DNA from: CATOSP01 sp965197545
GTDB lineage: Bacteria; Chloroflexota; Dehalococcoidia; Lucifugimonadales; UBA3495
Length of the DNA stretch: 64,000 nt
NCBI GenBank assembly: GCA_965197545.1
Contig: CBDANJ010000008.1
Coordinates: 124,001-188,000, forward strand
Direction of reading: 5' to 3'
The notes beneath the pieces were generated by a model, which saw only the letters and a program-made list of their open reading frames with translations, did not search any database and was not told the DNA's origin. Shown here one piece after another: positions 32,853 through 41,291 of this stretch. Made by a program: the position numbers and the translations under genes. Numbering within the stretch: the first letter of the stretch is position 1; each line of letters opens with the position of its first letter.

Positions 32853-33554
32853 CTAACCGAGGTCGTCCAGGCATTCCTCCAGCGGCTTGTTGATGCAGGT
32901 GAATATCGGAGTGTCCCGTTCTGTAAAGGGCCTCGCCTCGGACTCTCTCAGGTCAGACACCAGATCTATAAAGCTCGCCGGGTCGTCGGATTCAAACCCC
33001 AGCACGAACTCCTGATCGTCGATGCCGAATGAGTAAGCCGTGCTTATCTTTACGTCGGGGTAGCGGTGCCCAATGGTGAAGTGCTCCCGCATGAGCCGTT
33101 GCCGTTCTTCCATCGGGAGCTGGTACCAGTCGTGGGTCTTGACGAAGGGGTAGAGGAAAAGGTATTTGCGGCCGATGATTCGCATAGTGCTAGACGTACC
33201 TTCCTGGCCTTCGTGTTGGTGAGTGTCCACGTAAGGTGAGCGGCGGGTCATCGCCAAGTAGGAATGGGGCACCTCCAGGTATTTCCCAAGCTCGGTATGG
33301 TTAATGCGGGCCATAAGCTCGTTGATGGGCTCCAGGTCGTGAGAAATCTTCCAGAGGGCGAAGTCCACGTCCCCGCGCGTACCCACGAGGCTATAGCTGG
33401 CCATCGTGACTCGGTCGGACCACTCGGCCACGACCTCGCAGAACTCGCGTTTGCTGTGGGACCGCTCCCCCGGCGACAGCCGCCGCCATTCCGGAGCGAC
33501 CTTGAAGAATGAATACTTAACGAAGTCCCGCCTGCCTTCCTGAGACGCGGTCAT
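32853..33554 (-). CDS. hemQ: chlorite dismutase family protein, HemQ-like coproheme decarboxylase
   Basis: The start is ATG 33554 rather than ATG 33560 because GGAGGG is only one base from the latter. The 233-residue protein has the chlorite dismutase fold markers: VAEWSDRVTMASYSLVGTRG and YLFLYPFVKTHDWYQLP, where Tyr135 and Lys139 match the catalytic Tyr and Lys of HemQ. His163 in TIGHRYPDV is the proximal haem ligand. The Arg expected of true chlorite dismutases is not seen. It should convert coproheme III to haem b in the Gram-positive-type pathway. The name is by family; the other haem genes are not in the window. Confidence 0.85.
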   Translation of the reverse strand: MTASQEGRRDFVKYSFFKVAPEWRRLSPGERSHSKREFCEVVAEWSDRVTMASYSLVGTRGDVDFALWKISHDLEPINELMARINHTELGKYLEVPHSYLAMTRRSPYVDTHQHEGQEGTSSTMRIIGRKYLFLYPFVKTHDWYQLPMEERQRLMREHFTIGHRYPDVKISTAYSFGIDDQEFVLGFESDDPASFIDLVSDLRESEARPFTERDTPIFTCINKPLEECLDDLG

Positions 33555-33676
33555 TATCATGCCCTCCGATGTCCAGATGCCCGTCCCGCAATGATATCAA
33601 CCTCCAGCCTTGCGTGACAATGTGAGTCTATGCGCTCCGGTTGGGGCACGATGTGAGAGGGAGACATTACCGCTGG

Positions 33677-33704
33677 TTGCAGGCAAGGCCGCAGGTGCTA
33701 AAAT
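33677..33704 (+). promoter_or_regulatory. promoter for the NHL-repeat gene
   Basis: TTGCAG (33677-33682), a 16-base spacer and TAAAAT (33699-33704) preceded by TGC, 31 bases before ATG 33735. Confidence 0.5.
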
Positions 33705-33734
33705 CCAGTCCGAGAATAACAATTGAGAGGTGAC

Positions 33735-34688
33735 ATGATGGTTGAAATGGGGACTGGTGAATATACCTACGAGGTGGCCGAAGGATGGGGAAGCCTGCCG
33801 GACGGTTGGTCGTTCAAAGAAGCTGCGGCAGTCGGCGTGGACTCCAACGACAATGTGTACGTATTCAACCGGGGCGAGCATCCCATGATGGTGTTCGACC
33901 GGGAGGGCAATTTTCTGCGCTCCTGGGGCGAGGGAGTCTTCCCACGGGCGCACGGCATCACCATAATGCCCGACGACACCATCTTCGCCACCGATGACGG
34001 CGACCACACCGTGAGGAAGTGCACTCTCGATGGGCAGGTGTTGTTCACGTTGGGAGTTAGCGGAAAGCCCGCGCCGTTTATGAGCGGAGACCCTTTCAAT
34101 CGATGCACACACGTAGCTATGGACCCGAGCACCGGCGAGTTCTATGTCTCGGACGGTTATGGCAACGCCAGGGTGCACAAGTACTCTCCAGACGGGAATC
34201 ACTTGTTTTCCTGGGGTGAGTCCGGCACCGGTCCGGGCCAGTTTAACATCGCCCACAACGTCTGCACCGACAAAGACGGCTGGGTCTACGTGGCAGACCG
34301 TGAGAACCACCGCGTTCAGGTGTTTGATAAGAACGGGAAGTTCGAGACCCAATGGACCAATATGGCCCGCCCTTGCGGCCTGTATATTGATAAGTCGGGA
34401 GACCAGCGGGTCTATGTGGGAGAGCTGGGCGTGGCCATCGGCCCAAACTCCCAGGCCTACGGGTTAGGGCCCAGGATTACCATTATGGATATCCAGGGCA
34501 ACGAATTGATGCGCCTGGGCGACGGCCCGGAAGGCGAAGCGCCGGGCCAGTTCATCGCGCCTCACGGCGTCTGCATCGACTCCCGAGGCGACATCTATGT
34601 CGGAGAGGTGTCGTGGACCCATACCGGCAGCCTGCTCAACCCGCCCAGGGAGATACGTTCGTTGCAAAAGCTGGTGAAAAAGGGTTAG
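33735..34688 (+). CDS. NHL-repeat six-bladed beta-propeller protein
   Basis: The start is ATG 33735 or 33738 after GAGAGG. The protein of about 317 residues is built of propeller blades: VGVDSNDNVYVFNRGEHPMM, DDTIFATDDGDHTVRK, GEFYVSDGYGNARVHKYSPDG, GWVYVADRENHRVQVFDKNG, and GDIYVGEVSWT. This places it in the NHL/peptidylamidoglycolate-lyase-like group. There is no signal peptide, so it acts in the cytoplasm. Such propellers bind ligands or partners; the substrate is unknown. It may be co-transcribed with the HEPN-like gene that begins seven bases after its stop. Confidence 0.85.
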   Translation: MMVEMGTGEYTYEVAEGWGSLPDGWSFKEAAAVGVDSNDNVYVFNRGEHPMMVFDREGNFLRSWGEGVFPRAHGITIMPDDTIFATDDGDHTVRKCTLDGQVLFTLGVSGKPAPFMSGDPFNRCTHVAMDPSTGEFYVSDGYGNARVHKYSPDGNHLFSWGESGTGPGQFNIAHNVCTDKDGWVYVADRENHRVQVFDKNGKFETQWTNMARPCGLYIDKSGDQRVYVGELGVAIGPNSQAYGLGPRITIMDIQGNELMRLGDGPEGEAPGQFIAPHGVCIDSRGDIYVGEVSWTHTGSLLNPPREIRSLQKLVKKG

Positions 34689-34694
34689 AGCGCC

Positions 34695-35099
34695 ATGACA
34701 CAGCCGGACTTGAACGGACCAAATGACCCTGTAGCCGTTGCCGGCTACCGGCAGCAGGCCCGCGATTTTCTGGCCCAAAGCCGGGAATACCTGGCCGTCG
34801 GCGACTTGCATCAAGCGTCGGAGAAAGGCTGGGGCGCGGCGGCGTGGATGGCCAAAGCCGCCGCGGAGGCGCAGGGATGGGAATATAGGCAGCATGAACA
34901 GTTCAACGTTGTTCTGAACAATGCCCGGGCTTTGACCGGCGACGACCGGTTGCCCGGGCTGCGCGGCATAGCTGGCAATCTCCAAGGGAACTTTTATACC
35001 CGGAAGCGGTTCCTGGATTCCGTGAGCATCAGGTTGGACTTGGAACACATTGCGGAATTGCTGGACATCCTGGAACCGCTGACCGGCGCGGGCGGTTAG
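34695..35099 (+). CDS. PaREP1/HEPN-like domain protein
   Basis: The 134-residue helical protein has YRQQARDFLAQSREYLAVGD, LHQASEKGWGAAAWMAKAAAE and a C-terminal IRLDLEHIAELLDILEPL. This is the repeated-helix pattern of PaREP1/HEPN-type proteins (reminiscent of ...GDxxQASEKxWGAAA...). HEPN proteins are often ribonucleases or nucleic-acid binders, but the catalytic R-x4-6-H motif is not evident here. It is tightly spaced after the propeller gene and before the DUF7662-like gene. Confidence 0.65.
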   Translation: MTQPDLNGPNDPVAVAGYRQQARDFLAQSREYLAVGDLHQASEKGWGAAAWMAKAAAEAQGWEYRQHEQFNVVLNNARALTGDDRLPGLRGIAGNLQGNFYTRKRFLDSVSIRLDLEHIAELLDILEPLTGAGG

Positions 35100-35128
35100 C
35101 GGCAGAAGGACGCAGAGAGGACTTTACA

Positions 35129-35365
35129 TTGAGCAAATACCAGCCCTTGGCGGAACATCTGAGGAACTCCCCTACGGACTCTGTGACCCTGACGTTCCAG
35201 AGAATCGAAGAAATAATCGGGGATGACTTGCCAGCCTCCGCCCGCAAGTACCGGCCGTGGTGGGCTAACGCCCCCAACCACACCCAGGCGCGGTCATGGC
35301 TTTCCGCCGGATGGGAAACCGAAAATGTCAACATGAATGGTGAGACGGCCGCTTTTCGGCGATGA
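35129..35365 (+). CDS. DUF7662-like small protein
   Basis: The start is TTG 35129, with GAGAGGA 8-10 bases upstream. The 78 residues read YQPLAEHLRNSPTDSVTLTF, RIEEIIGDDLPASARKYRPW and WANAPNHTQARSWLSAGWE. I recognise this as the pattern of a widespread small domain (LTFxxIExILGxxLPASAR...WW). The function is unknown, and such proteins often stand near nucleic-acid enzymes or toxin-antitoxin genes. It forms a compact run with the HEPN-like gene and comB. Confidence 0.6.
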   Translation: MSKYQPLAEHLRNSPTDSVTLTFQRIEEIIGDDLPASARKYRPWWANAPNHTQARSWLSAGWETENVNMNGETAAFRR

Positions 35366-35437
35366 GGCCAGAGTGTCCAATTCACTGCAATCGACGAAGC
35401 AGGCAACGGCCACACTATTACAGCTTGAGGTAAGTGC

Positions 35438-36130
35438 ATGGAAGTCCGACTTGGCAGCCTTGTACGGGACGCCGCGGAAGCGGAAGGCGTGGTCATCATC
35501 ATTGATGTGTTCCGTGCTTTCACCACCGCCGCTATCGCCTTTGACCACGGGGTCACGCAGATCACTCTTGTTGCGGAAGTGGAGGAGGCGTTGGAGCTTC
35601 ATGGCAAGGGTGTCGGCGACCTGGTGATGGGCGAGGTGGACGGGAAGCGCCCCGATGGGTTCGACATGGGCAACTCGCCATTCGAGATTACTCCCGTGGA
35701 ATTGGCGGGCAAGTCCATAGTACAGTCCACCAGGGCCGGAACGGTGGGGGTTGCCGCCGCGACCCGGGCGGACAGCATCTACCTGGGATCGTTCGTCGTG
35801 GCGCAGGCCACGGTGGACATGATCCGCAAGGAAGACCCGGCCCTGGTGTCGATCATCGCGATGGGAGACCAGGGCCGGGTGCGGTCTGACGAAGACGAGC
35901 ACTGCGCTCTGTTCCTGCGAAACCTATTGGAAGGACGCAATCCCGACCCGGCAGCCGTTCGCAGTCTGATTATGGAAGGCGGGGCCACTCAGAAATTCTT
36001 TGACGAAAGTCAGCCCCAGTTTCATCCGGAAGACGTGGACCTGGCGCTGGAGGTGAACAGGTACCCCTTTGCCATGAAGGTTACAAGGGAGAATGGGGCG
36101 CTGGTGGCGCGGAAGAGGGCTGTAGGATGA
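35438..36130 (+). CDS. comB: 2-phosphosulfolactate phosphatase (ComB family)
   Basis: The 230-residue protein has VVIIIDVFRAFTTAAIAF, MGEVDGKRPDGFDMGNSP, IVQSTRAGTVGV and SDEDEHCALFLRNLL. These are the blocks of ComB, which hydrolyses 2-phosphosulfolactate to sulfolactate. In bacteria without coenzyme M the family may have a related phosphatase role. GAGG lies seven bases before ATG 35438. No other comA/comC-like gene is seen, so the pathway is not certain. Confidence 0.85.
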   Translation: MEVRLGSLVRDAAEAEGVVIIIDVFRAFTTAAIAFDHGVTQITLVAEVEEALELHGKGVGDLVMGEVDGKRPDGFDMGNSPFEITPVELAGKSIVQSTRAGTVGVAAATRADSIYLGSFVVAQATVDMIRKEDPALVSIIAMGDQGRVRSDEDEHCALFLRNLLEGRNPDPAAVRSLIMEGGATQKFFDESQPQFHPEDVDLALEVNRYPFAMKVTRENGALVARKRAVG

Positions 36131-36208
36131 AGAATCCGGTTTCTATTTCTACGCAAGTTAAGTTGTCGTGTTAGAGTAGTTAAGAATAGATTACGGTAAG
36201 GGTGGTGG

Positions 36209-36413
36209 ATGCCGAAGGTCAGGGATGCGATCCTTCTGGTGGAGTCCGACGGCTGGAGGCTGGTTAGGACTCGTGGCAGTCACCGCCAATTCAGACACAG
36301 GTCAAAGCGCGGGACGGTGACCATTGCAGGCCACCCCAAGCCATGACCTGGCGCCTGGAACGTGGAGAAGCGTCTCGAGGCAAGCCGGACTGGATGGAGA
36401 GGGAGCCCCATGA
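36209..36413 (+). pseudogene. HicA-family toxin, frameshifted
   Basis: ATG 36209 gives KVRDAILLVESDGWRLVRTR, then GSHRQFRHRSKRGTVTIAGH, with the catalytic His of HicA in GSHRQF. The frame meets TGA at 36344. One base out of frame the expected tail SHDLAPGTWRSVSRQAGL is present and ends at TGA 36411-36413, overlapping the hicB start as ATGA. A single-base insertion between about 36331 and 36343 would explain this. As written, the 45-residue product lacks the last helix. Confidence 0.7.
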
Positions 36414-36622
36414 AATACGTGGTGGTGTACGAGCAGACAGGCACTGGGTGGTGTGCATATCTCCCCGACCTACCGGGATGCGTTGCGGCGGGCGAGTCGA
36501 AGGCAGAGACCGAGAAGCTGGTCAAGGAAGCAATCGCGTTTCACTTGGAAGGCTTGCGGGAGGCGGGTGAGGAGATTCCCAAGCCGGAAGCTTACACACA
36601 AATCGTGGAGGTTTCCATCTAG
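36410..36622 (+). CDS. HicB-family antitoxin
   Basis: ATG 36410 starts a 70-residue protein: MKYVVVYEQTGTGWCAYLPD, LPGCVAAGESKAETEKLVKE, AIAFHLEGLREAGEEIP. This is the partial RNase H-like HicB fold without a C-terminal DNA-binding domain. It should bind and block HicA. Its start overlaps the frame-restored hicA stop, which indicates translational coupling. Confidence 0.85.
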   Translation: MKYVVVYEQTGTGWCAYLPDLPGCVAAGESKAETEKLVKEAIAFHLEGLREAGEEIPKPEAYTQIVEVSI

Positions 36623-36651
36623 CGGCTCCGTTAGATGCCGAGAACCCTGGT

Positions 36652-37770
36652 CTATTGGAACCGCCCCGGGTCCAGCGCCTCCACCCCCGGCACATCCGAT
36701 TTCCCTTTGAGGATGATGTCCGCTAATCCCTGGCTCATCCCCGCACTCCACAGAATCCCCTTGCGGCCGGCTCCCGTGCCGACGTACAGGTTGTCCCAGC
36801 CGGGGACCTTGCCGACAATGGGCATCCCGTCGGCGGAGAGGGGGCGCAAACACGCGGTCTGGTGGACCAGTTCGGTGTCTACCAGATTTGGGGCCATCTT
36901 CAACAGGTCGGCCATGATCTTGTCCCTGGCTGCTGGCGTTGTCTCCTCGTCGAACCCTACTTCTTCCTCGGTGGTGCCTGCCCAAATGAGGCCGTCGGGT
37001 TTGGAGGATACGTAGCTACCGCTGTAGAAGATGGATGACTTGACCTGAAGGCTCGCGTGCTTCAGCCTGAGTATCTGGCCTTTTAGCGGTGAGACCGGGA
37101 GGTCCACACCGCACCACTCGGACGCCTGGCCGGTCCAGGGACCCATGGCCAACACCACCGCCCCGGCAGATATTTGTCCGTCGCCGGTCGACACCCCAAG
37201 GCACCGGCCACGGTCGCCGACCAGGCCCTGGGCCCGGCGTAGCACCATGTCCGCGCCAAGCTTCTCCGCAGACTGGGCCGCTGCCAGGGTGTACCGGTAG
37301 GGCTCCACCGAGCCGGAGTTTTCCACATAAACACCCCCCACACTTGCGGGGTTGATCTGGGGCTCCGCCTTCACCAGTTCTGTAGCGTCAAGCCACCTGG
37401 GGCGAAGCTCCTTTATGTCCTTTTGCCATTTGATGGCTTCTTGGAACGCGGTTGCGTCGTCTTCTGAAAGGGCCAATTTGATTCTGCCGCCAAGTCGGAA
37501 TTGAGGGTCCACACCGGAGATCTCCTGAAGCTCGACAGCCAGGGTAATGTGGCGTTGATGAGACCACAAGGTGAAGTCTAGCAGTGGGTCGGGAATTCCA
37601 GCCCCCTCCAGAGCCCCCATCTCACCGAATGCGAACCCGGAGGCGTGGCTCGCCACCGAGTCGGCTTCCAAGATGGTCACCGTCGCCCCGGCCTTGGCCA
37701 ACAGGTAGGCGGTCTGGCACCCAACGATGCCGCCGCCGATTACTACCACGTCCCGCGCTCCACTTGTCAC
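36652..37770 (-). CDS. FAD-dependent oxidoreductase (DAO/glycine oxidase-like)
   Basis: The start is GTG 37770 behind AAGGAG. The 372-residue protein begins VVVIGGGIVGCQTAYLLAKA (dinucleotide fold) with a Glu (ILEAD) closing the FAD ribose site. SHASGFAFGEMG follows, and near the end RPLSADGMPIVGKVPGWDNL and GTGAGRKGILWSAGM, the second FAD-binding block of D-amino-acid-oxidase-type enzymes. The substrate is probably an amino acid or other secondary amine; it cannot be specified. It is a monocistronic gene convergent with hicB. Confidence 0.85.
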   Translation of the reverse strand: MTSGARDVVVIGGGIVGCQTAYLLAKAGATVTILEADSVASHASGFAFGEMGALEGAGIPDPLLDFTLWSHQRHITLAVELQEISGVDPQFRLGGRIKLALSEDDATAFQEAIKWQKDIKELRPRWLDATELVKAEPQINPASVGGVYVENSGSVEPYRYTLAAAQSAEKLGADMVLRRAQGLVGDRGRCLGVSTGDGQISAGAVVLAMGPWTGQASEWCGVDLPVSPLKGQILRLKHASLQVKSSIFYSGSYVSSKPDGLIWAGTTEEEVGFDEETTPAARDKIMADLLKMAPNLVDTELVHQTACLRPLSADGMPIVGKVPGWDNLYVGTGAGRKGILWSAGMSQGLADIILKGKSDVPGVEALDPGRFQ

Positions 37771-37809
37771 GATGGTCTCCTTATAGGTTCAGATTTCCCC
37801 GGCCGCCTG

Positions 37810-38190
37810 TCACCGGACCAGCCTCACATCGACACCAACGTCCAATCCGGCCCAACTCCGGTCCGCGGTGAGTACAGCCAATCCTAACCGAAGACCCAGG
37901 GCAATACAGGCACGGTCTCCCAGGGATAAACCACAGTCGCGGGTAAGCGGCCGCAGCATACCCGCGGCGTATGCCTGGTCCTCGTCAAAATCCTTAACGG
38001 CGAGGTTCAACTCTCGCAACTCTTTTCTGATAGCGTCATCGCGGTATCCCCTGTCCGTGAGCTTCGCCACTACTTCGGAAATGTTAACAACGCTTATCAC
38101 TCCATCTGGTATAGCTTCCAAGACCACCTCTGCGCCGGTCTCGGACTGCACAACAGCCAGGATAGCCGAGGCGTCCAGGACTTCGCTCAT
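37810..38190 (-). CDS. vapC: PIN-domain toxin (VapC type)
   Basis: The 126-residue protein has the PIN layout of acidic residues: VLDASAILAV (Asp), NISEVVAKL (Glu), LSLGDRACIALGLRLGLAVL (Asp) and TADRSWAG (Asp). It should be a magnesium-dependent ribonuclease. Its ATG overlaps the last codon and stop of the upstream AbrB-type antitoxin, so the two are co-translated. Confidence 0.88.
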   Translation of the reverse strand: MSEVLDASAILAVVQSETGAEVVLEAIPDGVISVVNISEVVAKLTDRGYRDDAIRKELRELNLAVKDFDEDQAYAAGMLRPLTRDCGLSLGDRACIALGLRLGLAVLTADRSWAGLDVGVDVRLVR

Positions 38191-38480
38191 TCGCGGGCCG
38201 CCTCTCGAGCTTTCCGGGCCGCAATAACCCCCTCTACGGCCGCCGCCGCCGCACGCCGTTCTTCGATAAGCTCGTCTGATAACGATACCCCTTCCGGCAC
38301 GTATTTGCGGACAGTCTCCTGTATTCGCTTGACCGCCCGCTTCAGGGTATACATTCCCAGGTCGCCGCCGTCCAGCGTGAAGATTACGGCGTCACCTGCC
38401 TTGAGACCCAACGCATCCCGGAACTCTGCCGGTATGACGACCCCGCCGTCATCGTCTATCTTTACAGTTTTCCTTTCCAT
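38187..38480 (-). CDS. vapB: AbrB/SpoVT-type antitoxin (VapB)
   Basis: The 97-residue protein starts with the swapped-hairpin DNA-binding domain (KIDDDGGVVIPAEFRDALGL, KAGDAVIFTL). A helical tail follows (LSDELIEERRAAAAAVEGV) that should wrap the PIN toxin. It is expected to repress its own operon as a complex with VapC. Confidence 0.88.
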   Translation of the reverse strand: MERKTVKIDDDGGVVIPAEFRDALGLKAGDAVIFTLDGGDLGMYTLKRAVKRIQETVRKYVPEGVSLSDELIEERRAAAAAVEGVIAARKAREAARE

Positions 38481-38658
38481 CCAACTCCGCCATTACATCT
38501 TGTTACGCTCATTTTGATCCCTCGATAGCATAATACTAATATATTACCAAATCCGATTGCCCTGACCATATGTACAGTGGACTTCCGGCGTTTTCCCGCC
38601 GCGCCATTGGGTGTACAATCGCTTCGAACTGAGCCTTGCGCGCCGGAGATGCCGACCG

Positions 38659-39855
38659 ATGAAAATGTGCTTCTTCCACCTGATGCCCTACGGGTATTTG
38701 CCCGACGACTTCGATAAACAGTACCATAGCGTTTGGGTGGATGCCCCCAATAGTCTCTTCGACCCCAAGAAAGGGACCCAGCTCTATAACGACTACCTTG
38801 ACGAGTTGGAGTTTGCCGAGGAGATGGGCTTCGACGGCCTGTGTGTTAACGAACACCACTACAACGCCTATGGCTTGATGCCGTCGCCAAACCTGATGGC
38901 TTCCGCGATGACCCGGCGCACTTCCAAGGCTGCCATCATCGTGTTGGGCAACAGCCTGGCGCTGTACAACCCTCCGGTCAGGGTTGCGGAAGAGTTCGCC
39001 ATGCTTGACGTGTTAAGCGGCGGCAGGTTTGTGGCCGGATTCCCTCTGGGCACCTCGCAAGACACGGTGTTCGGGTACGGAGAGGTGCCGGTAACGCTGC
39101 GGGAGAAGTATAACGAGGCCCACGATCTGGTCATCAAGGCATGGACGGAGCGGGAGCCTTTTGCGTTCAACGGCAAGTACACTCAGCTTCGCTACGTCAA
39201 CATCTGGCCCCGCCCCTATCAAGAGCCGCACCCTCCAATCTGGGTGCCCGGCAGCGGAAGTTTGGAGACCTGGGACTGGACCATCGAGCACGATTACGTG
39301 TACTGCTACCTGAGCTACAGCGGCTACAAGGTTGGGAAGACTGTGTTGGACGGTTTCTGGGAAGAGGTAGACAACCGGGGCAAGGAGTTCAACCCGTACC
39401 ATGCGGGGTTCTTACAGCTTGTTGCCGTCTCGGAGACCGACAGCCAGGTGGATGAATACAAGGACTACATCGAGTATTTCTTCAAGAAATGCCTCCACGT
39501 TCCGGGCGGATTCGCCAATGCCCCTGGTTACCGGACCATTCGCAGCATCAATTCGGGAGTCAGCACCCAGATCGTGGAATCGCGCCGGGAACAGTCCACC
39601 GATTTTACCTGGAAAGACTACGTAGACGCTGGCAACGTGATCGTTGGCAGCCCGGAATCGGTGCGCCAAGAGCTGACTCAGGCAATCAAAGAGTTAAGGG
39701 TCGGCAACCTGATGCTCTTGCTCCACTTCGGCGACATGCCTAAAGAGATGACCATGAAGAACACCGAGCTGTTCGCCAAGGAAGTGATGCCCTACGTTCG
39801 GGACATTTGGTCTGAGTACGAAACTCGCTGGTGGCCCCAGACGATGGAGGTTTAG
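38659..39855 (+). CDS. LLM-class flavin-dependent oxidoreductase
   Basis: The start is ATG 38659 with GGAG ten bases before; a GTG at 38611 is in frame but less likely. The 398-residue luciferase-like monooxygenase has EEMGFDGLCVNEHHYNAYGL, NSLALYNPPVRVAEEFAMLD, SGGRFVAGFPLGTSQDTVFG and PHPPIWVPGSG. It should use FMNH2 or F420H2 with oxygen or as a dehydrogenase. Substrate unknown. The alpha/beta hydrolase gene begins nine bases after its stop, so an operon and a shared pathway are likely. Confidence 0.9.
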   Translation: MKMCFFHLMPYGYLPDDFDKQYHSVWVDAPNSLFDPKKGTQLYNDYLDELEFAEEMGFDGLCVNEHHYNAYGLMPSPNLMASAMTRRTSKAAIIVLGNSLALYNPPVRVAEEFAMLDVLSGGRFVAGFPLGTSQDTVFGYGEVPVTLREKYNEAHDLVIKAWTEREPFAFNGKYTQLRYVNIWPRPYQEPHPPIWVPGSGSLETWDWTIEHDYVYCYLSYSGYKVGKTVLDGFWEEVDNRGKEFNPYHAGFLQLVAVSETDSQVDEYKDYIEYFFKKCLHVPGGFANAPGYRTIRSINSGVSTQIVESRREQSTDFTWKDYVDAGNVIVGSPESVRQELTQAIKELRVGNLMLLLHFGDMPKEMTMKNTELFAKEVMPYVRDIWSEYETRWWPQTMEV

Positions 39856-39864
39856 GGGACGACG

Positions 39865-40656
39865 ATGCCGCCGGAAACACTCAACTTATCGATGCAAAAC
39901 GGAATGTTCCAGGCTGAGGTCCTTCGCGCCGGCCAGGGGGAGCCGCTGATATATCTCCACGGCGCGGCGGGACATAAGGGATGGGCGCCATTCCTGGACC
40001 GGCTGGCGGAACAATTCACGGTTTATGCGCCCTACATCCCCGGTTACTCCAACTCGACCGGGCTCGAGTACCTGGAAGACGTCCTTGATCTGACCCTGTA
40101 CCACCTGGAACTGATGGATGCGCTGGAACTAGACCGCGCCCATCTGGCCGGTCATTTTCTCGGAGGCATGATCGCGGCCGAGATGGCCGCTCTTTCGCCC
40201 GGCTACGTGGACCGGCTGGTGTTGATCGCTCCGGCTGGACTGTGGCGTGACGACGCTCCCGTGGCCGACTTCCTGGCCATGAATTCGGCTGAGCTCCAGG
40301 AGTGCCTTTGGGCCAGCGGATCAGCGGACGGTACGATTTCCGCCGAAGACATGGCGGCAGGGGAACGGGCTATGGAGTTGCTGTCTCCTGAACGCGTTCA
40401 AGACCTCACGTCCGCGGGTAAGTTCCTATGGCCCATCCCCGACCGGGGCTTCAAACGCCGCGCCTACCGCATCAAGGCTCCGTCGTTGATCGTATGGGGA
40501 CAAGACGACAGGCTTGTTTCTCAGGTGTACGCGAATGACTTCGCCCAGCTTATCGTAGGATCCAAGGTTGAGGTCTTTCCGGATGCGGGTCACTTGATAA
40601 TGTTGGAACAGTCGGACGCCGTGGCGGGGACGATTAGCCAGTTTCTCAAGGGTTAG
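39865..40656 (+). CDS. alpha/beta hydrolase-fold protein lacking the nucleophile Ser
   Basis: A 263-residue alpha/beta hydrolase with oxyanion region YLHGAAGHKGW, acidic VWGQDDRLV and the His in DAGHLIML. The nucleophile elbow reads AGHFLGGM instead of GHSLGGM: codon TTT (Phe) where TCT (Ser) is expected. It may be a mutated or sequencing-altered hydrolase, or a non-hydrolytic member. It is in an operon with the LLM oxidoreductase, which suggests ring or ester cleavage after oxidation, if active. Confidence 0.85.
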   Translation: MPPETLNLSMQNGMFQAEVLRAGQGEPLIYLHGAAGHKGWAPFLDRLAEQFTVYAPYIPGYSNSTGLEYLEDVLDLTLYHLELMDALELDRAHLAGHFLGGMIAAEMAALSPGYVDRLVLIAPAGLWRDDAPVADFLAMNSAELQECLWASGSADGTISAEDMAAGERAMELLSPERVQDLTSAGKFLWPIPDRGFKRRAYRIKAPSLIVWGQDDRLVSQVYANDFAQLIVGSKVEVFPDAGHLIMLEQSDAVAGTISQFLKG

Positions 40657-40805
40657 CCGGGGCAAGGTCAACATCACCGGGGCAGCGGCAGAGCTTTGAG
40701 GGTTCCCTGTCTCGTCATCGCAATTGCGGCGGCTCTGATATTCCTGGTGTCCCTCGCCACCTGCCGAATAATTGGGCTACCCGTATCGGTGGACATGCCG
40801 GGTTC

Positions 40806-41189
40806 TCACCCCGATGCCTCCACCGCATTCTTGAGGTGCGATGCTTCTTGGACTCGGCCGCCGGAACCCAGGAGTATAGAAACCAGGTCAATCCGCCAGT
40901 TAGAGTGAGTCAGACCCTTTTCCGCCATGTAATGGTGTGCGGTTGATTCCAGCCGACCCGCCTTGGTGGGGGTTATGGACTCTTGGGGAGTCCCGAACCT
41001 CGTACCCCGGCGGGTGCGCACTTCGACGAAGACAAGCTCGCCGCCATCACTGGCCACGATGTCCACTTCGCCCCAACGGCAACGGTACTGGGTATCGAGA
41101 ACCCGGTACCCTTCGCGTTCGAGGAAGCGGCGGGCAACTCCTTCTCCCCAGTTGCCTAAGCGCTGTCTCGGATCAGGCCGTGTTGACAT
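40806..41189 (-). CDS. yraN: UPF0102 (YraN) endonuclease-like protein
   Basis: Starting at ATG 41189, the 127-residue protein has RQRLGNWGEGVARRFLEREG, CRWGEVDIVASDGGELVFVE, VRTRRGTRFG. The Asp, Glu and Glu-x-Arg/Lys places match the PD-(D/E)XK-like core of UPF0102. Such genes commonly sit next to rnhB, as here. A frameshifted GIY-YIG gene separates them. Confidence 0.88.
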   Translation of the reverse strand: MSTRPDPRQRLGNWGEGVARRFLEREGYRVLDTQYRCRWGEVDIVASDGGELVFVEVRTRRGTRFGTPQESITPTKAGRLESTAHHYMAEKGLTHSNWRIDLVSILLGSGGRVQEASHLKNAVEASG

Positions 41190-41245
41190 TCTCACGCTTC
41201 ACTTCCAGATCTCACCCAACTTCGTCATTCCCGCCCCAACTTCGT

Positions 41246-41269
41246 CATTCCCGCGAAAGCGGGAATCCA
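41246..41269. repeat. interspersed palindromic repeat, copy 1
   Basis: CATTCCCGCGAAAGCGGGAA plus TCCA: arms TTCCCGC/GCGGGAA around GAAA. A partial tandem copy (TTCGTCATTCCCGCCCCAAC) precedes it at 41221. Related copies are at 41594, 48333, 55475 and 57065. Confidence 0.85.
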
Positions 41270-41291
41270 CTCCGGTAGAGCCATCGCCAGG

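Noticed and set aside
40696..40908. Small plus-strand frame with a hydrophobic start (VIAIAAALIFLVSLAT).
   Set aside because: Most of it overlaps yraN on the other strand, the start is TTG, and no Shine-Dalgarno is present.
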